Shown: positions 52,183-64,000, numbered from the stretch's first letter. The stretch: DNA of 64,000 nucleotides from Thamnaconus septentrionalis (GCA_009823395.1 CM020509.1:12141001-12205000), one strand, 5' to 3'. Notes: generated by a model not told the origin, from the letters alone. Translations and numbers: made by a program.

Positions 52183-54386
52183 ATGTGGTGCTACCAAAAG
52201 CCGGACTTTGAAGCCCAGCTTGTCACTGAGCTGCAGAGGCAGCAGCAGCGCCAGCAGTTCTGTGACACTCTGCTCAAAACAGAAGGTACTGACACACCCA
52301 AACAGAGGCATTACACAATACAATTAGCATTAGCGGTAACATTTCCAAATATTCCTCACCTGCGTCCCGTATCATCACCATTGTCTCGCATCCAGGTGTC
52401 TCGGTGCCAGCACACAGTTGCATCCTGTCCGCCATCAGCCCCCAAATCTCTTCTGCGCTGTCCTCCTCGCCGGCGCCCCCGGCGGGCCAGAGCCGTCTCC
52501 TGGAGTTCCGCACCCTCGGCGGCTGCACGCTTCTCCGCCTGACGCGCCTCTTGTACTCCGGGGAGATGGTGGGAGAGGGCGAGAGCGAGAGGCAGGAGGC
52601 CATCTCTGCTGCAGCCGAGCTGGGCATACACGGTCTGGTGGAGGTCCCGAGGAGCTGTCGCCGGGGCCAACAGGTGGAGGCGGGGGTGCAAACGGAGCCG
52701 TCGCCGCCCAGGGAGCGAGGGGGGAGGGCCGGGTGGAGGAGAGAAGTCAGGGACGGCTGCACCCTGCTGTGGAGGGACGCGGCATCGGGCGGCAAGAGAG
52801 ACACGTGGACGCAGACCGAGGAGAAGCACGTGAACGTGGCGCCTCCCCCCAAGTTGTCCACCTCCTTTGAGACCATTGACATGACCTCCTTCCAGAGTTT
52901 AGCCCAGACTCCGCACTCCAGCCTTCTCCCCGAGCAAATTCCATACATCCCTCTCTCTGTTTTCTACACACCAGAGGAACACCAAACGCATCAGTTGTCC
53001 TCTGCGCCCGGGCATTTCCTGCAAGAATCCACAGTGTCTGGACACAGGTCCGCCTCCGTTCTGGCGGCGCCGCCCACGTTGCTGCCACCGCTTCCTCCTC
53101 TTCCGCCTCTTCCACCGCTTCCACCTCTTTCACCTCTTTCACCTCTTCCCAGCCAGGAAGCACCGAGAGACGTCGTGCCAGCTGAGCAGTGGGACAGCTC
53201 GCAACTGGAGGAGTTTCAGGGCAACATCCCAGGCTACATCAACTACTTCCTGAACGCACCTCAGAAGGTGGATTTAAAAAAGAAGTCCCGCAGGGGGCGC
53301 GCTAGGAGGGAGGAAGCGGGCCGCTGGCGGGGGTGCCAGGACGGCCGGGCGCCTGAGAGGGGCACCTGCATCCCCCGGGGAGGGAGGAGAGGCAGAGGGG
53401 GGCTGACGCAGACGGTGGACGTGCAGGACGTGGGAGTGAGCAAGCTGCACAAGTTGTTCCTGCAGAGGTGGAGCACCAGGCCGTCCAGGACAGGTCAGGG
53501 GGGCGGAGCGGCAGGCAGGAAGCTCTGCCTCAAGTCCAGAGAGGTTCTGAAGTCAGCCAGGAGCAGGAGAGCTGAGGGCAAGATGTGGACGTTCTGCCCA
53601 AGCAGAGACGGCCCGCCGTACAAGCAGGATGTGTCGGCAGGCACGAGTTACACAAGGAGAAACACAACCAAGCCGACCAATCAGGTGTGGAAGCTGCTCG
53701 GACTGCCCAACGACACAAAGTTGATGGTTTCTCTTGTTAAAAAGTGTTTTAAATTTAGAAAGGCTGTTGCTTATTTTTCCTTTTTGTGTGTTTGACATTT
53801 CTTCTTTCTTTCTAAGAGTTGAAACTTGACCAACATAGTTTACAACTGTTTGTCTGCCTGCATTTTGTATGAAACCAGCGCTTCGGTTGATTATTATTTT
53901 TCTTTTTTACACACAGCGATGCTTTGAGACACAGTTGGGACAACTGGTCAACGACGGGCAACGTGTTTGTGTTTATGCCTCTGTTCTGTCCCGTGTGCAG
54001 GACGAGCTGCCTTTCATCCAGCCTCACGGGATGGGGTTGAGGTCAGCGGCTTCGCATCCCTTCTTCACTCCTCCCACGCATTCCCGCAACGTTCACCCCT
54101 TGTCGTCCTCCGACTCGTCCTTGCAAGCGCTCCTCTCACCCGGCCTGGCGTCTTCGGCCTCCTCCACTCTCTACGGCACGCCCGCCCCTCCCGGCGCGCC
54201 GCCGCCCGGCGAAGAGCGCCACATAGATCATCTCCTGGAAGAAGTGATGATGGGCCTCAATATTATACCAACAAATGGCACGCACAATATTATACCAACA
54301 AACAGCACGCACACCCAAACTCTGGGGGCTAATGTCGTCAGGGGAGGCGGGAGTTGCGGCGCTGCGAGTGGCGAGACGCTGGTCTT

Positions 54387-54418
<32 letters not shown>

Positions 54419-56483
54419 GGGAAGGAGAGCTGAATGACATCCTGGACCACTTCCTCATGTCCTTCGAGCAGCACATCAACAACGGCACCTCCAGGGAGGA
54501 GGCGGGCGCTCAGAGCTCCGCCGAAGCCGCAGAGCGAGCCGCTCACACGCGACAACAGCAGGATGTCGCCGAACCACCGGCGAACGATTTACAGCCACGC
54601 AAGACTCAACGGGGCGCGCAGGCCGAGCGCGTCAAGGCCGCTTCGAGACGCAAGACCCCGAGAGGGAGAAGGAGAACTCGCCACACGTCCTCGCTGGAGA
54701 ACCAAGGGGCAAACGTCGGAAATCCGCCGCCGTCCGGCGTCAAGGCGACAAGAATGTTTCCCGACTTGGAGGACAAGCAGCTTCAGCAGATGCCCGTGGT
54801 GAAACTGGAGCGGCGAGGCCCCCTGCCAGCCCAGGTGACCCTGCAGGACCCCAGCAGTCTGAACAGCAAGGTGACTCACACAACCATCTGGAAGACCAAG
54901 ACACAAAGTCCACTTCGAGAGGCCATGTTGAGATACATTCAGATGATCATATGTTTGTCCCACAACAGAGAAATGTGCAACATTCAATCAATCAACTTTT
55001 ATTTGTACAGCGCTAAATCACAACCACAAGCGTCTCGAAGCTCTTTGCAAAATCAGCAACATTGCGGCTGCAAGTTTGGGGGAAAAAAATCAAAACGTCC
55101 ACATAATGGAAACAGTCAGTCAGAAAGGGGCAAATGTAAGCGTTGTCTTTTCTGTTTCCTTTGCAGAGTCTTCCAGCATCACAGATCACTTCTTCCTCAG
55201 TGAACAAACAAAGGAATGGCTCATCCAGAAAAAAGCAGAATGCCTGGTGGACCACAAAAACATACCTGACCAGGAGCAAGACGAGGGAGGCTCATTTGGT
55301 GATTTTCTTTTTTTTTTTAATTTAAATTTTATTTTTGTGTGTATTGTATCAAAACTATATTTTGGAATAACAATCTTAAAGCATCGCAAAGACCTTGACA
55401 GCTTCCTAGTGATGAATCCCAAGATTTTTCTCAGACTAAAAGCAATATTTCCATTATTATGCCCAAATACATGAATTTGGATTTGTAAAATAATGTCTTA
55501 ATCTGTACATATATGTATACATATATACATACAAAAATGTACATGGCTACATAAGCTAATACATAAGCTATTATTTGAAATAGTTGTTTTTTTTAACACA
55601 ATGTTGCTGTTATTCCTGATTGTATTGCTGACAGGATTAAACTTGCGTGAAAATCACATTGAAACACAATTTAAGCCGACTACTACGATTTATTTTTTGG
55701 TGTTTGAAATCTTAATCTTAATCTCAATAGATACCAAATCTAAATAGTCCCCATGGTGCATTTATCTAACAAGGTTCCTTGCTTTTGCAGGACGCTGAGT
55801 CTTGCCTGGAGCAGCCGCTCCCATTGCTGAGGACTCGCACCCGAAAATGCAGACCGACTCAAGCCCAGAAGGAGCGGCGGCTCGTTTCTGCCGTTAACAC
55901 AAGTCAGGAACAGCAGCGCGAGGAGACAGAGACGCGGCAAGACACAGGAGAAGGAGACGAGGAGGTGTCCTGCCGGACGCTCGCGGAGACGGACGGAGCC
56001 GCAGCAGGAAGCAAGAGGACGGCAGAGGAGTCGGAGGAAGTTCCCACGGCCAAGAGGGTTTGCGTCGGGGCCAAACGGGCAGTGCCGGAGGATTACGACG
56101 TCATCGACGTGGAGACGCTCTCGCTGAGCAGCGCGGGAGAAAGTGTCATCAGAGGACAGAGTGACTTTGGACTTGGAGAAACTGAGGAGAATGATGAGGA
56201 TGAGGAGGAGGAGGCTGCGAACAGCAGCGACGAAGTCATCAGCGTGGGAGGAGGAGACTGCGGCCAGACCGGAGGTGCCCCTCCCCCGCACCCGGGCTCC
56301 ACCGCAGGAAGCCCCGAGGACACGGAGATCGACGTGATTGGTGGGTCCAGCCCTTGCCCCGCCCACGTGATGCTCACCTGGACAGAGCCTTCAGAGGAGG
56401 ACGAGGAAGAGGAGGAGGAGGTGGATATTGAGGAAGAAAAGACAGAGTACAGCTCGTCGGCTGTAATCCATATCTTGTGTTGA
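52183..56483 (+). CDS. btbd18: BTB domain-containing protein 18
   Basis: In mouse, BTBD18 is a germline nuclear protein that licenses transcription elongation at pachytene piRNA loci. Exons by my model: 52183-52285, 52396-53684, 54001-54870, 55167-55298, 55791-56483; 1028 aa, phases agree. The BTB fold spans about 12-125: FEAQLVTELQRQQQRQQFCD, VPAHSCILSAISPQIS, FRTLGGCTLLRLTRLLYSGE. Next come a Pro-rich LPPLPPLPPL segment (about 300), basic SRRGRARRE patches, ten Gln at about 594-603, then the conserved-looking ELNDILDHFLMSFEQHIN. The end has TEIDVIGGSSPCPAHVMLTW and a Glu-rich tail. The start is the first ATG; upstream in frame is only GTG. The third exon could start at 53917 instead. Length exceeds the mammalian protein as I recall it. 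Location beside ctnnd1 fits human 11q12.1. Confidence 0.85.
54259..54312 (+). repeat. Coding 27-nt tandem repeat (two units)
   Basis: Two in-frame copies encode NIIPTNGTH and NIIPTNSTH within btbd18. They differ at three nucleotides in one Asn-Gly/Ser patch (AATGGC against AACAGC). Confidence 0.85.
54388..54417 (+). repeat. (CAG)10 coding polyglutamine
   Basis: Ten pure CAG codons in btbd18 exon 3, just before GEGELNDILDHF. Pure CAG suggests length polymorphism. Confidence 0.95.
54984..55050 (+). repeat. Short fish repeat with TTTATTTGTACAGCGC core
   Basis: TCAATCAATCAACTTTTATT followed by TGTACAGCGCTAAATCACAA, in the btbd18 intron between exons 3 and 4. This phrase recurs widely in teleost DNA. 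Family not assigned. Confidence 0.6.
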
Positions 56484-58098
56484 TATGAGTTTCCAGGAAA
56501 GACATCGTCTCATGTTTTTGGCCATCTTTGTTTTTCCATCATGTGAGCTTCACTCGGTCTCATTTGGACAATTTCAGAGAAATCTGACTGAAATGATTTT
56601 CATTCTGGCCCTGTGGACAAAGGGAAGAAGCAGAATATTCTCCTCTGCTTTTATTGTGTTCTTATCTTTTTTCTTTTTCTTTTTTTTTCGTTTTAATGTA
56701 TTTCTTCATTCTTGTGTAAAAAAAATGGGTAGCAACATTTTTGCTATTTGACTTTAAAAGAGAGACAGAGGATAAGAACACTTGAGATAATGTGTTTGAG
56801 CTCCTGCCTTCAGGACCTTAACCTGAAATTACTTATCCTACATCTTGTAAAAAGTTTGAAAGTTTTTACTGCTGAGTTTAACTTGTGATTTTTATGCAGA
56901 TACGTTCATTCAAGGTTGTTGTTTTTTTTTTTAGCCTTTCAGTGTTTGAAACGGCAAAAATCAGGTTTACAGTAAAAGGAAATCAAGAGTGTTTTATTAG
57001 TTGTAAAATGTGACTACAACTGTGTTGTTGTAAATATTGTTGTTGTCCTCACCCTCTGTTCAGTACAGTTTGTAAATGTTCTTTCTTTTATTTAAGCCCG
57101 AGTTATATTTCATGTTCCCCCAAGCACTTAGAATCTCGGACGGCTTTAATAAAACTTGTTTCCACATTTTTTTCTTTTAAATCGTGTCTAAATTTAAGCT
57201 TTATATCCATTTTTTTCTTTATATTTCAAATTATTTATTTCACCGACCTCCTAATTATTTGAAATTGACACATTTTTCTGCTACGATACCTTCTTGTTTA
57301 CTTCACCCATAAATTTTTGGTTTTTTTTTTGCTGAGAAGTGCAACATTGCCATTAATTCCACTTGTGAAACTCCCTTCACGTCTAGTTGAAACTTTATCT
57401 AATTTTATTTCAACTTTGAAAAACTGCTAGAAAAAAAAATTGCCCTCCGCAAAAAAGGTTTGCTTAATTTATGTGCTTTTTCAATCCTTTGATTTGGGAT
57501 TCGAACCTGAATTATCCCATGACCATAAGAACACTTTCTCTCGACCAAACCTTAATTGACACGTGCGATTGACAATGAAACAAGAAGATGTGGCTTGAAA
57601 ATGACTTTATTGGTTCTCAACCTGTGGATCAACCTCATACACAACAGCGACAACACACATCTGAGCTGCAGCGACCCGCAGCGAGGTGAGAGCAGCTGGA
57701 GGGAGGCTCTCCCAGAGCCGCCGCCATGCAGCTTCCAGTCTGGTTCTTCACCCAGGTTGGTGTCAGGGGTTTGGGATGGTGGTCGGGGCTGCAGGGCAGG
57801 TGTGTGTTCGTAAGAGAGCGTGTAGGGGGCTGCGGAACCTAAATAAAAAGACGCTTTATGAGCGTCGCTTAAATCTGTGTGTATATGAGTGTGGAGGGTG
57901 CTTCCTGGTGCTTCAACAGTGCGATATTGTCTCTTATCACACTCTGGCAGCGGGTCTATTTTGAGGGGTTGCGGTAGGAGGAAGAGGGGTCAGCTTGGAT
58001 CAAGAGGATGTAAAGGGGCTGAAGAGGAAGAAAGAAGGAGAGGATCATGGGTAGGAGGAGTGAAGGGGGTCCATGGTCAGTCTCGGCCGGTCCTCCTC
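56484..58098. other. Convergent 3' region of btbd18 and the beta-A crystallin gene
   Basis: AATAAA at 57148-57153 is the likely btbd18 poly(A) signal (3' UTR about 680 bp). The region to 58098 should include the 3' UTR of the minus-strand crystallin. No other gene seen. Confidence 0.5.
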
Positions 58099-59628
58099 TT
58101 AGTGCTGGATGCGCCTGATGGACTGGATCTGGGGGCTCTGGCAGTGGGAGCCCCAGTTCCTCCAGTGCTGGTAGTCTCCGCTGTGCCTCTCACACTCCAT
58201 GATGTACTGCTGGCCCCTGTAGCCAGGGTGCTGGTAGCACACAAAGCTGCAGAGAGAACGGAGCGAGGTCGTTAACCACCTGGTGCAAGATGGACATTTC
58301 TGTGGCCTGTGTTGATAAATGTGGTGCAACAGGGGAGAAGAACTTGCAGACCAGCAGGAGATTTTAAGATTTCTGATACTGTTTGCTATTATTAAATTGG
58401 GTCGCTCACTACCTGTTACTATTGTACAGTTAATTTAATGGGTGAATATTAGGGTTGGATACATTTTTCAATGTGTTTATCTTTAAATGTATATTTATAT
58501 TTAGCTGTAATTTGGTTTACAAAGCTAATTTGTATTATTAATAAGCAAGAAAGGGTCATGGTAATGTATGTTTTAGTTCTACCAGCTCTTTTTTTGGACA
58601 GGGTCTTTTTTTCGCCTGTATTGAAATTGTATGTATTGTATTGTATTGTATTGTATTGAAAACTGTTTCCATTTTGCATTTTATTTTAATTTTTGAAATA
58701 AATAAAAGATAAAAGTAATGATATAATTAAATTTGCTTTTTCTCATTCAATCAATCAATCAATCAATCAGATCAAATATATATTACTTTGCCCGTGTGGT
58801 AAACTTGATACAATTCATCTTGTGGATGCTATCACAAAAGTACTGTACTTACGCGCCGCACTGCACGTGCATGGAGCCAACCTCGGGCAAGATCCAGCCC
58901 ATGGCCTGCAGGGAGGGGTAGTCATCAGACAGCTCCACACTGCGGCCCATGAAGTTCTCCTTCTCGAAGATGATCATGCGGCTGCTCTGGTGGGACTGGA
59001 GGGGGGACAGAGGGGGTGGGAGGGAGGAGGGTGAGTAGGGTTTGCTTCTAGGTGAGCGTTTGGTTGGGGTTTAACGGCCCTACAGACGCAGGGTGTCACT
59101 CACAGCGCAGTAGATGGGGCGCAGAGACATGAGGCGCTCCACGTGGTAGGAGATGGAGCCGCTGTAAGCGTCCCAGTGGGGGTACTCTCCTCTCTCCAGG
59201 ATGAACTGCTGGCCCTGGAAGTCGTGGTGCTCGAAGCCGACCCAGCTGTTCACAGAGACGCAAAGAGAAGCTCAGTGTTGTGCTTCCTCCTTCTGAATTC
59301 TCCACTCCAGACTCTGTTTGACCAGGGTGAGACTTACGCGCCGCTCTCCACCCTGATGGAGCGGATGTTGTCCAGTCCGCAGTCCTGGATGTTGGTGCAC
59401 TCGGAGGTGAACTCCAAGCACTTGCCCTGGAAGTGCTCCTGCTCGAACACGGTCACCTGGGGAGATACGAGGAGTCCGGTTCACTCACAGGATGTCTGCC
59501 CACATCAACTCAAAATGACAGCTTAAAACATACAACTTTGTGTGTGTGTTTACCTTGAAGAAAGGAGCCATGCCCATTCCTGAGTTGACCAGTGGCTGCA
59601 TCATGGGGGACCTAGAAGTTCTGTACAT
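58099..59628 (-). CDS. cryba1l: Beta-A1-like crystallin
   Basis: Lens structural protein, 208 aa, five coding exons (minus): 59554-59628, 59338-59456, 59104-59245, 58853-58995, 58099-58246, one exon per Greek-key motif after a leader exon, as in other beta-crystallins. Motif starts are visible: [80 protein letters not shown]; the C-terminus is [10 protein letters not shown]. The 25-residue leader, [20 protein letters not shown], is unlike human CRYBA1. The VESGAW and ERLMSLRP words favour beta-A1 over beta-A4, though the head-to-head partner is beta-B1, as with mammalian CRYBA4-CRYBB1. The exact fish paralogue name is uncertain. Forms the lens beta/gamma crystallin oligomers. Confidence 0.9.
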
Positions 59629-60089
59629 CTTTGCTCCTGAGGAGGAACAGTGGAAGAAAGGAAAACAAAACAAGTAAGAATTTTGCTGTGGGTCCAAACA
59701 ATCCTTTGCAGTTGGTAAACACATTCAAGTAAAATATGTGTTTTTGTTTGGTCAATTGGATTGTATTTGTAGGCACTATTCACACAAGGTCCATAACAAT
59801 TTAAACTCAACCATTAGGATGACTGTATATTAAACATGGTGGCATCTTCCTGGGACTGATAGCAGACAACTGACAACTAATAAGACTATCTGAACTGGTT
59901 GCCAAGCCAAAAAATTCCAGTTTGGTCCTGCAGAAATTATTTAACATGAACCACTTGGTAACAAGTACCACGTTGAACAGGTGTCTCAGAAAGTGCTTAA
60001 CGGGTTTTCAGTGTGTGTTTGAGTGTATGTGTGAGTGTCTGTCTGTCCACCTGTCTGTCTGTCTGTCTGTAGCAGAGATGCAGCCTTAC

Positions 60090-60155
60090 CTAGTTTGGCA
60101 CTTTATTAGAAGAACTTTGGAGTGGAACGCGCCTTCTGCCTGCCTCGCGTAGAGC
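60090..60155 (-). other. Non-coding first exon of the beta-A1-like crystallin
   Basis: Minus-strand donor AACTAG|GTAAGGCTG at 60090 and a TATA box about 25 bp upstream of the assumed start. The 5' limit is estimated from TATA spacing. Splices to the exon that carries ATG 59626-59628. Confidence 0.6.
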
Positions 60156-60178
60156 TTTGGGAGAACCTGGCGCTTCAG

Positions 60179-60185
60179 TTTTATA
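60179..60185 (-). promoter_or_regulatory. TATA box of the beta-A1-like crystallin
   Basis: Minus strand CCATATAAAACTG. Sharp TATA promoters are usual for crystallin genes. Very GC-rich DNA lies upstream (60190-60300). Confidence 0.75.
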
Positions 60186-60652
60186 TGGACTCGGGGCGGA
60201 GTGCGCGCCCGCCCGTGCGCGCTCACGGCCCCCGGGGGCGCCGCTCACACCGCCACCGCCTCTGCCGCTGCCGGTGGCGCATCCAAAACGCTGTTGTCCC
60301 CGGTGGTGGCCAGCTCAGCACATCCCATAGTGGCGCTGATGCTCCCAGACAAAGGCGCTCCGGTATGTTCGGCCCATCGGTCAGCAGTCCGGGCGCGCAC
60401 CCAGGCACAAAGGGTCCGGCCGCGGGTGGGAGGGTGGAGAGGGAATGTGGGGGATTAACAGGGGGAGCAGGGAGGCTCCCAGCGGGGGAGGACTCAGGGG
60501 AGCCAGGGCGGGGAGGGAGGGGAGGGGCAACTGTTAAATGGTGTTATTAATTGTTATTAACAGTGGAGACGGCAAATATGTGGCCTGCTGTTTCCTATAA
60601 TGAGTGTTGCAATCAATCAATTAATGAACCAATCAACAAAACCAATCAATCT

Positions 60653-60798
<146 letters not shown>

Positions 60799-61137
60799 TA
60801 GATTTATTCTATCTCTATGACTCTAATTTTGATTTACAAGTTACTTCCAAAAATATTTTTTAAATGGCATACAGGCCATGGGATGAATAAATATTTCACG
60901 CGGAATTCATTTCATGTGTGAGACGTTCATTCATTTTCACCATCACACCAGCGGTGTCACTAGCAAGCCTTCAGTCAGGCCACAATTGGACAGAGAGCTC
61001 GGCTGCTGCTGCCGCTGCCGGCGGTTGGTCGCCTCCAGCGGCCCTCTGTGATGATGCAGGCCTTTCCTTTGTCCGCTGCCTCTGACCTCAGCAGGTTTGT
61101 TTCTCTACCCATAATCCCTCTCCTATGGACGCCAGCG

Positions 61138-61144
61138 TATAAAA
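61138..61144 (+). promoter_or_regulatory. TATA box of the beta-B1-like crystallin
   Basis: GCGTATAAAAGGGAGAGG, followed about 25-30 bp later by a non-coding exon that ends at donor GACAG|GTAAGG (61211). Confidence 0.8.
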
Positions 61145-61416
61145 GGGAGAGGCGAACTCCGAGCCCCACACACTCTGAGTGAGGCTCGGCAGGCATCGCA
61201 CGCACAGACAGGTAAGGTGGCGTGCGCACACACACACTCACACATACACCGATTACACACGGTACATCTGTAACATGACATCTAGAATCCTGTTACATCT
61301 GAGATCTCAGATCATTACAAACCAATGCTGACATTTATTTATTTTCCATATAAATAAACTTAATGAAAAGTGTCTTTTTCATAAAATAAAACACTGTCTG
61401 TTTTTCCCCAGTAATC

Positions 61417-62431
61417 ATGTCCAGTGATAAGTCCAAGACTTCTTCCCAGACTGACGGCAAGGCCGCTCAGGGCAAGAAGTCCGAGATGGGACTGATGTCC
61501 TTCAAGGTGGGTGCAGTTTGAAACCGATCAATCGGTGGAATCGTGGACTTTCCTCTTTGCTCACTCCCGCTCATGTCTCCTCCTGCCGCCGCCCAGATGT
61601 ACGTGTTTGACCAGGAGAACTTCCAGGGCCGCATGATCGAGATCAGCAACGAGTGCATGAACGTGTGCGAGCTGGGCATGGACCGCGTGCGCTCCCTGCG
61701 CGTCGAGTGCGGACCGTGAGTGAAAGCGAGGGTCCGAATGGGGCAGAGGAAAATAATATATACATTTTTGCTTTTGCTTTTCTCATGCTGATGATTTCCC
61801 CCATCATGCAGCTTCGTCGGCTTCGAGCAGATGAACCTGTGCGGTGAGATGTACATCCTGGAGAAGGGAGAGTACCCTCGCTGGGACTCCTGGAGCAACT
61901 GCCAGAAGAACGACTACCTGCTGTCCTTCAGGCCTGTCAGAATGGTACGGTAGCCCTCACCTCAGCTCAGCTCAGCTCGCTTCGGCTCAGCTCAGCTCAG
62001 CTCACTCCGCCTTCCCCTCCTCAGGACCCCGAGAAGCACAAGATGTGCCTGTACGAGGTGGAGGAGTTCAAGGGCCGCAAGATGGAGATCATGGACGACG
62101 ACGTGCCCAGCCTCTTCTCCCACGGCTTCACCGACAGAGTGGGCAGCATCATCGTTAGCTGCGGAACGTGAGTCTGGGCCACGACCTCCGGGTGCCTTCG
62201 AGCCTCCGAGTGATATTTTCCACCATGCTCACCCCCCTTTCTTCCCTCCCTCCCTCCAGCTTCGTGGGCTACCAGTTCCCCGGCTACCGTGGCAGCCAGT
62301 ACCTGCTGGAGAAGGGCGAGTTCAGGCACTTCAACGAGTTTGGCGCCCGCCAGCCCCAGATCCAGTCTGTGAGGCGCATCCGCGACATGCAGTGGCACCA
62401 ACAGGGCTGCTACACCATGGCCAGCAAGTGA
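61417..62431 (+). CDS. crybb1l: Beta-B1-like crystallin
   Basis: Lens structural protein, 218 aa, five coding exons: 61417-61506, 61597-61715, 61812-61944, 62025-62167, 62260-62431, plus a non-coding exon ending at 61211. The leader exon is a Lys/Ser/Thr-rich N-terminal arm ([20 protein letters not shown]), shorter than in mammals. Then four Greek-key motifs: [80 protein letters not shown], and a C-terminal arm [31 protein letters not shown] and [11 protein letters not shown] point to beta-B1. Fish carry several beta-B1-like paralogues, so the suffix is uncertain. Divergent from the beta-A1-like gene. Confidence 0.92.
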
Positions 62432-62955
62432 GGCTCAGGGAAGGAGAGGAAGAGAAAGAGCGGAAGCGAGGGAGAGGGGCGGAGGAAGAGGGAAAGGGGG
62501 AGAGACGTGTGAGATCTGTAGGTGCGACGTGGGGAAGGTTGAGGATTTAGAGCTGGGCCCCCCCCCCCCGACCCCGACCCCGACCCCCCCGATCCCCTCC
62601 CCACCCATCAGAGACCTCAGTGGAAGGGTCAGCCGGACCGCCCTCCATTCCTCTCCATCTCTACTTTTCTCCTTCTCCCCCACGGGCTGAGTTTTGCTCC
62701 CTTCCCCTCCCTCCCACAACCCCTCATTTTTTCTCCCCCACCTTTTTATTTTGATTTTTCCAAGTCCCTCACTTCACTCCCCCTCCATGGTTTCGCTGAA
62801 ACACCCGAGGGGGTTAGTGACGACTTTGGCTGTTTTTAGCCCCTCCCCGGCCACGCCACCCCCTAACCCACCGCGCTGCCCCCTGCTGCCCCGACCTCCT
62901 GCCTCTGTGCCTTGCACACACCCTCTCTGCTGTACAGAATCCTGGCCAAGTTTTC

Positions 62956-62961
62956 AATAAA
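62956..62961 (+). terminator. Polyadenylation signal AATAAA
   Basis: In TTTTCAATAAAAAGTAAA, 525 bp after the beta-B1-like stop. The 3' UTR before it is markedly C/T-rich. Confidence 0.8.
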
Positions 62962-62984
62962 AAGTAAAATCTTGATTTCAAAGT

Positions 62985-64000
62985 TGTTGTTATTGTTACT
63001 CATTGAAAAAAAATATAGATAAAACATTTAAAAAAAGACAAGTAAAGAAAATTGCTTAAAGCTGCTTAACACCAGATAAAATATTGTGAGCCAGTATGTT
63101 CTATGTGTGATGGGCTGTCATTCAATATTATGGGCCGAAATAAATGACAATATTCAAAGTTCTGCTCTATCTGCTGAAAATGATAAATTGATTTAATAAA
63201 ACTATCAGGCAAACTCAGTTTCAACCTGTTTTCCTTCTGTGTTTTATTTCCTTTGGGGGGCCAAAATTGACAATGAAACGTGAAACGCAGTAAAATCTTT
63301 GTAATTCTTGAGTGAATGGCACAACATGTTTTAATGTTCTGGAGACATTTAGTCTATTCTCCAAACATTCATACAAGTAAGTATGTAAGAAAGTAAGTCT
63401 CAACCTCCCCGACAAACTCAGCACTGCCCTTCCAGTGAGGTGAGAGTCCATGTGCCTACAGCTAGAGGCTGCTTCCGAGGTCTGGGTCATCGAGGCCCTC
63501 GACCTTGACTGCTGCTCATGCCACATTGCAACGGACCCGACAGCGCCCTCTGCTGTTGGTGAGTCCACTAGAGGTCTGGCCCACGTTGTTGGGCATCCCC
63601 CGCAAAAGCAGGCCCATAAATGTCATCTGAAATTAATTTAATTAAAATAAATATTAGTATAAATATATCAATTCTAAACATAAATTTATTGACAAAACAT
63701 CCACACTTTTTAATGTACATTTTATTTTATAAAAGTTAGTCTTTTCCTTTTTTTTTTACAAACATGTTACACTCAAAGAACAAACAGTGATTATATAAAA
63801 AAATACGGCTACAAGACACAGTAATAAATGTTGTTAATAAATCTCTTGATATGTTTCACTGCTGTTTACTGTTGTGTGTCGCACTTCAGTCCAGACGTTA
63901 CGAGCCGTTAATTTAGATTTGTCAGACCACTTTCACATACAAAAAATAAAATTTAAAGAGCGCTCCGAAGAGCAGAAGATCCGTGGTCACTGAGGCGTAG
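62985..64000. other. Right flank; possible 3' end of a minus-strand gene
   Basis: No firm gene. A minus-strand AATAAA (63685-63690) and a short open stretch ending in TAA near 63955 on the minus strand would fit the 3' end of a gene lying beyond the window. Evidence is thin. Confidence 0.25.

Noticed and set aside
52274..52948. 224-codon minus-strand frame within btbd18
   Set aside because: Shadow of a GC-rich coding exon. The plus-strand BTB domain is unambiguous.
53869..54000. Extension of btbd18 exon 3 upstream to 53917
   Set aside because: In frame and with a usable acceptor, but the acceptor at 54000 has a better pyrimidine tract and the extra residues are not low-complexity nuclear type. 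Kept only as an alternative.

Overview
This window is nuclear DNA of a teleost fish. The genes have many short exons with GT-AG junctions, the gene set matches vertebrate families, and the spacers carry fish-type dispersed repeats and very long TA, GT/CA and GATA/GACA arrays. The gene order slc43a3 - smtnl1 - ctnnd1 - btbd18 matches, from memory, the human 11q12.1 neighbourhood. A lens beta-crystallin pair follows on the right. I could not identify the species.

Layout. Positions 1-12.3 kb (minus strand) hold two tandem slc43a3-type transporter genes. The left copy is cut by the window edge and has GTG where its sister has the start ATG. The right copy is complete: 12 coding exons, 474 aa. From 12.3 to 18.1 kb is a repeat-bearing spacer. 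From 18.2 to 19.4 kb (plus) is a small TATA-driven gene for a secreted Gly/Gln/Tyr-rich protein of 310 aa that I do not recognise. From 21.5 to 24.2 kb is smtnl1 (smoothelin-like, CH domain), followed by a (TA)n array of nearly 600 bp and a hAT-like non-autonomous transposon. From 26.3 to 28.2 kb is a four-finger C2H2 zinc finger gene.

Positions 30.2-48.6 kb (plus) hold ctnnd1 (p120-catenin): 19 coding exons giving 921 aa, including the 18-nt microexon C, preceded by candidate 5' non-coding exons in a long first-intron region. Candidate alternative N- and C-terminal coding exons are visible. At 50.1-50.5 kb is a 130-aa single-pass membrane protein encoded in one exon that I cannot name. From 52.2 to 56.5 kb is btbd18 (BTB domain, 1028 aa by my exon model). 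From 58.1 to 60.2 kb (minus) and 61.1 to 63.0 kb (plus) are a beta-A1-like and a beta-B1-like crystallin, head to head, each with a TATA box, about 1 kb apart with a GATA/GACA array between them.

The genes do not form one pathway. They cover nucleobase transport, muscle contractility, cadherin adhesion, germline transcription and lens structure. Exon boundaries were chosen by hand from splice consensus, reading phase and family similarity recalled from memory. No alignment or transcript data was available.
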